A stretch of DNA of 64,000 nucleotides from Hortaea werneckii (lineage: Eukaryota; Ascomycota; Dothideomycetes; Mycosphaerellales; Teratosphaeriaceae): contig JBAOKB010000052.1 of the NCBI GenBank assembly GCA_037044905.1, forward strand, positions 1 through 64,000. Direction: 5' to 3'. Below the pieces are notes generated by a model that ran no database searches, was not told where the DNA came from, and saw only the letters and a list, made by a program, of their open reading frames with translations. Within the stretch, counting starts at the first letter, position 1; each line of letters starts with the position of its first letter. Below, one piece after another: positions 41,726 to 49,328 of the stretch. Made by a program: the position numbers and the translations under genes.

Positions 41726-42820
41726 TCAAACCTTCTCTTGTTCCACCTGGACAGATCGCAATTGCTCGATGACATGATCAAGAGCTGGCGTCTTACGCAC
41801 AAAAAGAGGCAGCCTACCCTTCCTTCGGACCACCTCAGGCTTCTGGTGCTCCGCCAACCCACCTTCTGTCGCTGTCGACCGACCAAAGTCCACCCCAACT
41901 CCCGAGGGCTCGTTCGAGACTGCGTCACAGCGTCTGCCAAGCTCCTGGATGCGTTTCCTGAATTGGTGCTGGTCAATCAGAAGATGCAGTGGAATGGACT
42001 TCTGGATCCAACCAAACGGCAGTGGACCCAAATTATACCCCTCGATTCTCGTCACCCTTGACTTGACATCTACCTTGAACGAGCGAAATCTGTCCTTGAT
42101 GAACGAGTCGACGCATACTGGACAGATAAAACCTTCATTGTCGGCTCGAGAGTTAGAAGTGTTCCTGTGCGACTTGCTACCGGGAGGCGAGGGATTGGGT
42201 GGATGGCAACAGTTGCGTGCACAAGGCTCAATGGTAGTGGTGTACACCTTGTGGCCGCAAGAGAGGACGTGCGCGAGACAGCCGACTGTGCAAGGCTCTG
42301 CAAAGTGGGCCCCAATGTAGAGGGATTCTCCGTCATCTGAGAATCGAGCGTTGCTTTTTGGTGGGCTCGGAGGTGGTGTTGGTATCATCACCCGTAGCGC
42401 TGGGACAGAGGAAGCATTAGGTACCTCGTCGGCCGAGGAAGTTGGCAGAGAGCTTGTCGTCGTTTGCGATCGATCAGAGAGCTCTGTTGGACTTGAGAAA
42501 GGAGTAGGAGATCGTTCCTTTGAGGTTGAGTTTGGTGAGCTTGAGGACTGGCTTGAACCGCTAGAGCACTGGCCCGAAGTGCTTGAAGACTGGCTTGAAC
42601 TGCTTGCGGACTGGCTTGAAATGTTTGAGCTACGTGAGGATGGTATGCGCGAAAACCCGGTTCCTTCTGCTCTGCTGCCGACGTAGCGACGAAAAGATGG
42701 AGAATGGCACCGGATGGGAACGAAGATCATCTGAGTGCGAGAATGAACAATGTTCCGCGCAAGTCGGTTTGAAGTCTGCGAATGCGGCACCATTCGGCTC
42801 TGCCTTTGAGATCTTTCCAT
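41726..42820 (-). CDS. CGH-module protein B (paralog of protein A)
   Basis: Single-exon reading of 364 aa from an ATG at 42820. Residues 55-135 are a Ser/Gln-rich low-complexity region that includes four 7-residue repeats (42546-42629). Residues 177-236 hold the module: C-x6-H-x3-CGH-x-V-x-T-x3-E-x-C-x2-NC, a 26-residue Pro/Ser linker, then FICPVC. After it, FKVDVKSRVTRIEGY, PFGWIQ and QELGRRCDAVS align with protein A, so homology extends beyond the module. The C-terminus is basic then helical (RRKGRLPLFVRK...IEQLRSVQ). No signal peptide, membrane segment or known enzyme motif is visible. A nuclear or nucleic-acid-associated role is suggested only by the zinc-type ligands and basic tail. Confidence 0.7.
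   Translation of the reverse strand: MERSQRQSRMVPHSQTSNRLARNIVHSRTQMIFVPIRCHSPSFRRYVGSRAEGTGFSRIPSSRSSNISSQSASSSSQSSSTSGQCSSGSSQSSSSPNSTSKERSPTPFSSPTELSDRSQTTTSSLPTSSADEVPNASSVPALRVMIPTPPPSPPKSNARFSDDGESLYIGAHFAEPCTVGCLAHVLSCGHKVYTTTIEPCARNCCHPPNPSPPGSKSHRNTSNSRADNEGFICPVCVDSFIKDRFRSFKVDVKSRVTRIEGYNLGPLPFGWIQKSIPLHLLIDQHQFRKRIQELGRRCDAVSNEPSGVGVDFGRSTATEGGLAEHQKPEVVRRKGRLPLFVRKTPALDHVIEQLRSVQVEQEKV
42546..42629 (+). repeat. four-copy 21-bp tandem repeat inside a coding region
   Basis: Four imperfect units related to gactggcttgaactgcttgcg. On the minus strand they encode Ser/Gln heptads of the kind ASSSSQS. The unit is a multiple of three, so copy-number change keeps the frame. Confidence 0.8.
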
Positions 42821-43846
42821 TTTGCGTTACCAATGTGTTTTCAGCTGGGATATGCTCTGAAGTGCTAACAGAGACATTCCCTTATAACAGCTCACGAAAG
42901 TTTACCGACACGGTTTGCTACGTACTCTTTGCACATTGTTGGACGTGGTAAGACATGTCTGGGCTCTTTGTTCTTCTGCATGTCTCAAATCCCTTCGAAG
43001 ACCAGCATTATGCAAGTCGCACCACACCGGATCATCGTCTTCTTCATATACTGGTGAGTTCAAAGATGAGTATTCCGAATATCATTACATCCAACCCATT
43101 ATATACTGATGCGGCGAGCGTTGCATCGTGCTAGGTGCGCCTCGGCACAGGCAACATTATGTGTTCTCGACGAACAATGCCATTCAGCCCCCGAGGGCCA
43201 GCCTTTGATTTTTCCCTTACTTCTTTGTCCTTTTTCCGACCCTATTAATCTTTCATAATTTTTCTTCTTCGCCGGGAAGGGGATTGGGGGGTGGCGGCAA
43301 ATGTCCGTTCGAAGTTGGATCCAACGGGCGACCGGCGTCAGCAATTTACTGGACTGGGTCGCTCCTTCCGTATGTGGTCGCTTGGTTGGCTTGGCATTTG
43401 GTGACGTAAGCCGAACAGGTAACAACACTTCGCCCCTTGACTTGCGACCTCTCCTTCATTCATTCAATCTGTGAACAAGTGCTTCCGCTTAGACCCATGG
43501 GCGTGAATAGCACAGAATGACCTGAACTCGCTGCTCCGCGACCACTTTCTCTTTTTTTTATTTGGTCCGCGTTCGTTGTGTGGGGGGCGATAACTGACCC
43601 CAAAGTTACATTCACAGGCAGGTATACGACGAGTTCGGCGGTAGTTGTGAATCTCTGCGTCTGTCGCGAGACACTCCCGTCGGAAACACTTGGCGACGTC
43701 CGAGTATATATCTTCGCCTGAATTCCCAACTCCTTACAAGACAAACCAACTTCTTCCCAGTCGACTTTCCTCTCAGCAAGGCATACCAAATCCAAGATTC
43801 TTTGATCATCCCCAAGTCGATTAAAGTTGAACAATACCTCGCCAAG
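42821..43846. other. divergent promoter region of CGH-module genes B and C
   Basis: About 1 kb between the minus-strand gene B and the plus-strand gene C, so it should drive both. A CRE/ATF-like tgacgtaa occurs near 43400. No coding exon is supported. Confidence 0.45.
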
Positions 43847-45952
43847 ATGAACAACCTTGGAGATTACTACACAACCCACTCCACGCAGCAACCAGAGAAC
43901 ACTGCGCTGCCCAAAGAAGCAACACCAACGATGGCGTTCGACGGCCGTCACATCAAGCAGGAAGCGGAGGAAGAGGCTCATCAGCCTTTTCCGGCGGAAG
44001 ACGATCGCGCCAACAAGAAGGGACGAGACAGGGGTCTTACGTTGGCGGAGTACACAGAAAGGGCTCGTCAACGGAAGCCCATCAAGACGGAGGAGGACTT
44101 GAAGAAAGAGAATGAAGCCTTCAAAGAAGCCTACCCCGATCTCGCAAACATCAACATGACCAGAGGCCTCATTTCCAGACAGCCAACTCCTTACCAGACC
44201 TACGATCTTCCTGGTTTTGGTGACGCGGGTCTTCCAATTAGGACTTTGGAAGATCATGTGAACAAGGGAGGCGACCAGCAGCAAGCCGAGGCTGTGCCCT
44301 CACACTTTGACGCAGCCGTCTTTCCCCAGCCTGCGCCGTCCACGGCCTTTGCTACTGGTCCGGTTCCGCAGTCGTCAGAGTTCCCTTTCCCTTCCGTGGA
44401 GGGGACTGCACCAGACAACGACGAAGGGCTTTTCGTCCCCCACCAGCAATCCTTTCTCGGAGCCGAACAGAGGAAACCCCGAGCACCAGAGCGGAACGGA
44501 GAGCGCTCACCAACGGTGTGCTTCGAGGGAGCGTGTCTGAACAGGCCGCATCACCACATTCTCGCCTGCGGTCATGAAGTCATCACCAAAAAGATCGAAG
44601 CTTGCGGCAGCAATTGCAAGCAGTCGACCAAGGCTGACGGAAAGGTGTACAGAGCACCCTTTAGGTGTCGCCAGTGCGCCGATGCGGGCAAGGTGAACAT
44701 CTTCATGCCGCGCAAGGGCACGAACGTCGTGAGGCCCAGACCATCGCAGCCGAGCCACGTCTACGGCAACAACCCCGAGGCCGACAAGCTTCGGATCGAC
44801 GAAAAAGCCGAGGAGGCAATGGCCAGTATGACAGGCTTGAACGTTGGCTACGAGCGTATGCGCCGTGACTCAACGGTCATCCGCCGCAGGCCAAAACGGA
44901 GCCTCTCACCGCCTAATGTCACGACCAGGAGGTCGTATCGCGAGCGAGAGCCTTTCAGGAAAGAGGAGACAGTCGAAGAGCGACTGGAACGGGAGGCCGA
45001 AGAAAACGCTGTGGCGGCCCTGCAAAAAGGAGTTGCTTCCAAGTATGCGGAGAAGAGAACAACGACCTTCATCTCCGGCTTGGAGGCTTCTCGTGTCGGT
45101 CTCAAGGGCAGAGAGGCGCAGAACCTGGACATGGACTTCAATGACAGAATGTTCGGGTCCTCTTTGAACCCTCGTCGCAAAGCAAGACGTGCCGCACAAC
45201 CTCAGCCGCTCGACCACGAAATGCAAGACGCTCCTGAGAGGCCTAGGCAGACAGAGCTCGATCGCCTCAAAGTGGCTGGCACAAGTCTCATGGGGTTTGG
45301 CAATGCAACGCAGCCACTGCCCCCGGTTGCCAACATGGAAGAGATGATCCGGCCCTCACGCTTCTCAAACGCCCACGGGAATGGCGGGTACCGCAGCGAC
45401 CCTTTCTTCAGTCACACCGAAGAACGTCACCACAAGATGGTACGTGAGGAGAATACCACTTTTTCCTCGGGGGCCCAAGGCGACAGTCTCATGAGCCTGG
45501 ACGACGACCAAGAGGAAGCCCAGCCTCATCTCGGAAACTTCGACGAAGTCTTGAGGTACTGTGTCTGCCAATCGCCGGCGGAGGAGAGTATGATCGCATG
45601 CGAGAGATGCGAGAAGTCTTTCCATCCCGCTTGCGTCGGAAAGGGTCGTTTCTCCAAAGCACACTACGAGGGCTCCCAGAGATACGACTGTCTGAGGATG
45701 GACTTGGAGTACTGGAAGAGGCAGGACGAGCCATTCCTGTGCAAAGCCTGCGAGAAGAAGGCCAAGCCTCTCGGCAGTTTGGGGTCTAGGAAGCGTGGGG
45801 CGGACACAAACGACGATGGATCTCTCGGGGCCCCTCAGAGTCGTGGCGTTGCGAAGGCAAAGAGGGCCAGGCGCGAGGAAGAGCCTTCTGTGGATGCCTC
45901 TGAAGCAGACTTCGAAATGGAGGACCAAGGCGAAACGCGCATCATCGAGTAG
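43847..45952 (+). CDS. CGH-module protein C with PHD finger
   Basis: Reading of 701 aa from ATG 43847 (first ATG after a TTG-opened extension). The N-terminal part is polar, with a TEEDLKKENEAF helix. The CGH module at 44534-44677 reads C-x6-H-x3-CGH-x-V-x-T-x3-E-x-C-x2-NC, a 14-residue linker, then FRCRQC. A charged helical region with basic patches (IRRRPKRS, SLNPRRKARR) follows. Near 45555-45760 a PHD-type C4HC3 finger is clear: YCVCQSP, MIACERCEKSFHPAC, with a long insertion before CKACEKK. The tail is basic then acidic and ends at TAG 45950-45952. PHD fingers usually read histone H3 tails, so a chromatin role is a reasonable inference. The frame stays open after the stop and runs into a ZZ finger (next entry). 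Confidence 0.75.
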   Translation: MNNLGDYYTTHSTQQPENTALPKEATPTMAFDGRHIKQEAEEEAHQPFPAEDDRANKKGRDRGLTLAEYTERARQRKPIKTEEDLKKENEAFKEAYPDLANINMTRGLISRQPTPYQTYDLPGFGDAGLPIRTLEDHVNKGGDQQQAEAVPSHFDAAVFPQPAPSTAFATGPVPQSSEFPFPSVEGTAPDNDEGLFVPHQQSFLGAEQRKPRAPERNGERSPTVCFEGACLNRPHHHILACGHEVITKKIEACGSNCKQSTKADGKVYRAPFRCRQCADAGKVNIFMPRKGTNVVRPRPSQPSHVYGNNPEADKLRIDEKAEEAMASMTGLNVGYERMRRDSTVIRRRPKRSLSPPNVTTRRSYREREPFRKEETVEERLEREAEENAVAALQKGVASKYAEKRTTTFISGLEASRVGLKGREAQNLDMDFNDRMFGSSLNPRRKARRAAQPQPLDHEMQDAPERPRQTELDRLKVAGTSLMGFGNATQPLPPVANMEEMIRPSRFSNAHGNGGYRSDPFFSHTEERHHKMVREENTTFSSGAQGDSLMSLDDDQEEAQPHLGNFDEVLRYCVCQSPAEESMIACERCEKSFHPACVGKGRFSKAHYEGSQRYDCLRMDLEYWKRQDEPFLCKACEKKAKPLGSLGSRKRGADTNDDGSLGAPQSRGVAKAKRARREEEPSVDASEADFEMEDQGETRIIE

Positions 45953-45991
45953 ATCGTCGATTCGGCCCAAAAGGTTCTCGAGGCACGCGCT

Positions 45992-46264
45992 ATGCCTTCA
46001 CTCACGAGGCAGACGATCGCTTCCAGTGTGTGCGAGATCTGCAACGCGCACATCCTGGGCGTCTTCTATCGTTGCAAGCACTGTGCTTCCGAGAGCAACG
46101 ATGGGAACGGTTTCGCAGTGTGCGAAGACTGCCTCATAAACAATTCTGAGGCCACGCACAAGGGGCCGCTCCATGTCTTTGAGGTAGCACACGCGAGTGG
46201 GCCCATCGTCCCCCGCATCCATGCTTTTGAGGCTGCGAGCATTGCAAGGAAAGCTTCGCGCTGA
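45992..46264 (+). CDS. ZZ-type zinc finger ORF, same frame as the upstream PHD gene
   Basis: A 90-codon frame starting at ATG 45992 encodes a ZZ finger: VCEICNAHILGVFYRCKHC, then FAVCEDC and two closing His (ATHKGPLHVF). ZZ fingers bind histone or N-terminal peptides. It is in exactly the same frame as the upstream gene, with 13 sense codons and one TAG between them, so it is probably the C-terminal part of one PHD-ZZ protein broken by a nonsense change, or reached by readthrough or unrecognised splicing. Its own 3' end is also suspicious: it stops at TGA 46264, while a shifted frame continues as a charged helix (LRAEKQEHDANAAMLSVGMFKGK) to 46364. Independent expression is uncertain. Confidence 0.5.
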   Translation: MPSLTRQTIASSVCEICNAHILGVFYRCKHCASESNDGNGFAVCEDCLINNSEATHKGPLHVFEVAHASGPIVPRIHAFEAASIARKASR

Positions 46265-46364
46265 GAAGCAGGAGCACGACGCCAATGCCGCCATGCTAAG
46301 CGTGGGCATGTTCAAGGGCAAGAGCGCATTGCCACACGCGGAGGAGATGGGAATATCGGCATGA

Positions 46365-46911
46365 GCAATGCAGGCCGGGCCTGCCGCCAGATGTTATTGG
46401 GGAGCTGCGAATCTTTTCCTGCTTGGATCTGAGGCGCGCGCTAGGATTGGCAGCGGCGTTTCTTTGGTGTACTGGGTTTTCAAAGGGTTCAAATGGGTTA
46501 TCGGCGTTAAGGAGTTTAGTTAGGGGCATAGCATGGATGGGCTTCAGTATTCCCAAATGACTCCACTCATGGGTCTTTAGGCTGTAGAAGAATCTTCACA
46601 CTTGAGCAGCAGTCAATGAGGTCTTCATATGACGTAGAATGTGCCGCCGTTTGCCACTAACGCCTCAGTGACGGAATCTCATGCAAGCATGTACCTCATC
46701 GAGCCGAGTTCTTGCCATTTTCTCGAACTCGAGGACTGCGTCACATGATTTCCGTAAAGAGCAGTTGTTTGGAAGCCTGTGCTTTCACTCCCCTTCTCCC
46801 GTTTAAGTTGATCATCAAGTTCGTCCCCATCTTTCAATCAACTCCCAAACCACACGACTATTGCGCAGCTTCCTAAAGCGTCAACCCAAAGTTGCAAAGC
46901 TGACAGTCGTC
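46365..46911. other. intergenic
   Basis: Spacer before the next plus-strand gene, with no recognisable feature apart from its leader. Confidence 0.4.
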
Positions 46912-47645
46912 ATGGAGGCCACCAAATCATCCTGTCTTTTGCCCTTCCGCTCCTGTCGCCCCAACAGCATCCAAACATTCGTCGACAACTCGCCTGTGCA
47001 GCCAAGTCGTCCGCCGTCGAACTATCGCATCGATTCTCGTCCATCGATTCAGATCTCCGAGTCCTCCAGCATCCAACTACCAAAAGCCTTCTTCACTTCG
47101 GTGAAGGAAATCCCAGCCCAGGGCCTCCGCCACAAGAAAGCATGCGAGGCGCTGCATGAGGCTGCCGCATCGACTGCGAAACCGGCACGCCATCGGAGGA
47201 CTTCGAGCCTGGAGAAGGCAATGAAGAAGCTTCATGAGCTCTTCAAAGGTCGCGAGGACAGTACTGCCTCATTCGAAAGTGTGTTGCAGAAGGCGGAGGA
47301 GCCGAGTGCAAGCCCAAATGCAACCTTGGGAAACTCATCGTAAGTGAACGTAATTTCATCAACTACTGTGGTGATTGACGGTATTGTTCTCCCAGTGAAG
47401 CGTCCAGCGTGCGCACTGTTCTTCGTCACCAACCAGGCATGCTCAATCTGCGGTTCGAATTCGAGAAGGATGAAGGAAGCTCTGAAGCCCTGACCAGCGT
47501 CCGCCCGCTGCCGAACATCCCTTCACTGAGTTTTCTCTCTGTCCAAAGTGAGGATGGCGAAAGCGCGTGGGTCACCGAGTATGGTGAATCCGAAAGCGGA
47601 CATCATTCCTTTGTCAGTTGTCGAGTTACGGCTGTTCAAATTTAG
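46912..47645 (+). CDS. uncharacterised polar protein
   Basis: Two exons, 46912-47339 and 47396-47645 (gtaagt donor, tgattgac branch, ttctcccag acceptor), give 225 aa. Residues about 55-100 contain a SIQLPKAFF segment and a KEIPAQGLRHKKACEALHEAA helix. A second basic helix reads SSLEKAMKKLHELFKGRED. The second exon is acidic and Ser-rich (EFEKDEGSSEALTS, SVQSEDGESAW). I see no signal peptide, membrane segment or known domain. The clean splice and biased composition support a real gene. Its position next to the PHD/ZZ gene does not by itself indicate function. Confidence 0.6.
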
Positions 47646-47922
47646 GACCATCGCTGCTGAAAATGAGGGGAGGTAGAGCACGCATGTGCCTCATGAAGCA
47701 TCATTATTGGTATTTTTGAGACACTCAAGTCGGCATATCAGGCAATTACTGAAGATTGGCACACGTCGCGGATCGTGGCTCGGATCAGGTATCAGGTGGG
47801 AAACGTTCAATAGCGCTTTTTTTGAATGCTAGCAGGGTGCTAGTAGTGCGCATCGGTTGGAACAAAGAAATGGCCAAGGAGCGATACTGAGCTTACTAAG
47901 AATGGATCTTTCGCAATGCGCA

Positions 47923-49143
47923 CTAAGGCGGCGGATTAATATCCAGGCCTTCCACCGTGAGCTTAAATGCATCATTCCTCGAATAGCTCCCTGCGACATC
48001 CAGGTCTAGTCTTCCTCTCTCGCAGTCTTCGAAGTCGCATTCAGAGATGAGCAACCTGCCGTCTTCGACTTCCCAAAGGGGCTCACGTATCGTGTTGCCC
48101 ATGGGGCCGATTATGCACGAGCCGCCACGACAGACGAACTCTTCGCCAGCTCCGGAATAGAGAGCAGAAGATGATTTTGTGTTCGCAACAGTATCGGCGT
48201 CAGTTGCAATGGCTGAGCCAGCCGCGGCCTCGGGGCCTCCATTCGCAGGCAATACAAGCTCATGCTTTTCTTCCTGTACGGTAAGCGTTGACCTGCGTCT
48301 TCCTGAACGAGGTGAGCGAGATGGGGACACAACGTTGTTTGCCGTGTTCGAGGAGCCTGATTGTTTAGGGTCGTTGATCCAAGCTGGTAGATGCTTTCTC
48401 TTTACACAAGAGATAGCACTGAGCACAAAGCACCTGCCCTCATTACCAATAGTACGTACGAGTGGCCACCAAGAGTCTCTGGCATCGGCAGTGGGGGCAA
48501 GCCACAAGTTGACGTTCTGGCTGTATAGCGAGTACCGAAGCAAAGGCATCATGTTCTCCCAGCAGATTGCGGCTGCCATGGTGAGCTTGACGCCTTTGAT
48601 CTTTGTGGTGACGGCTCGCAAGGTAGATGGTGACCCCTGCGCCCACACAAGTCGTTCCGAGCCAGTTGGCATGACTTTCCTGCGCTTGCCAATGCAGCCA
48701 AGTCTTGGGCAGACATAGACAACAGAGCAGTACAGACTGCCTCCGCACTTTTCGACGAGGCCGGTAACAACGATCACACCAGTCTCCTTTGCCACACGCT
48801 CTAGATATTCGCGTGTGCCGTCACCTCGATACTCCTCGCCTTTGGCTACAGGCAGCTTCCGGTCGACCCAGTCATCGCCAGCTCCAGCAGGAGTATCTCC
48901 AAGATCTGGGCAGCTTTTGAAGTACTGTAGGAACTGCTCACGTCCTTCATCGGACCTCGAGCCTACGGTGGCGCCGAAACCACATGTTCGTGGATAGCCA
49001 CCCAAATATGCCTCAGGAAATAAGACGAGGTCTACACCTTGGGCAGCCGCTTCACGGGTCGTAGAAGCGAGTGATTCGAGGGTCTCCTGCAAAGTAGAGA
49101 GAGTACGAGACTGTGAGACTGCAAGCTTGAGCTTCTGAGGCAT
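47923..49143 (-). CDS. nitrilase-family enzyme
   Basis: Carbon-nitrogen hydrolase of branch 1 (nitrilase/cyanide hydratase group) that converts nitriles to acids or amides. It has 406 aa with an intact Glu-Lys-Cys triad: E44 in LFPEAYLGGYPR, K156 in KRRKVMPT and C194 in AAICWENMMPLLR. Further family segments are TGLVEKCGGSLYCS, TADARDSWWPL and GGSCIIGPMGNTI. It is longer than usual because a Ser/Ala-rich, disordered insert of roughly 70-80 residues lies between CVKRKHLPAWI and EFVCRGGSCI. The start is the ATG at 49143. Only about 115 bp separate the start codon from the inverted repeat of the decayed transposon, so the promoter probably lies within or next to the element. Substrate unknown. 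Confidence 0.9.
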   Translation of the reverse strand: MPQKLKLAVSQSRTLSTLQETLESLASTTREAAAQGVDLVLFPEAYLGGYPRTCGFGATVGSRSDEGREQFLQYFKSCPDLGDTPAGAGDDWVDRKLPVAKGEEYRGDGTREYLERVAKETGVIVVTGLVEKCGGSLYCSVVYVCPRLGCIGKRRKVMPTGSERLVWAQGSPSTLRAVTTKIKGVKLTMAAAICWENMMPLLRYSLYSQNVNLWLAPTADARDSWWPLVRTIGNEGRCFVLSAISCVKRKHLPAWINDPKQSGSSNTANNVVSPSRSPRSGRRRSTLTVQEEKHELVLPANGGPEAAAGSAIATDADTVANTKSSSALYSGAGEEFVCRGGSCIIGPMGNTIREPLWEVEDGRLLISECDFEDCERGRLDLDVAGSYSRNDAFKLTVEGLDINPPP

Positions 49144-49262
49144 ATTGGCTTAGATTGGATGCAATAATATAGATCATGTCCGCAAATGAAGTGGAGGACA
49201 AGTTGGAAGTGAGCAGGTGAAGTCCCTCGGATAGGGCAACCCCACCCCTCAAGCTATCGTGT

Positions 49263-49328
49263 CGGAAAAAATCACTATCGCACCTCCGAATTCCGCGCCC
49301 CTACCAAAATCTAGTAAGGGGATAGAAT
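49263..49328 (+). repeat. left terminal inverted repeat of the decayed element
   Basis: It starts cggaaaaaatcactatcgca, and its reverse-complement partner is at 52585-52651. By eye the two align over about 66 nt, with several of the mismatches being C/T or G/A as expected from RIP. Confidence 0.78.
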
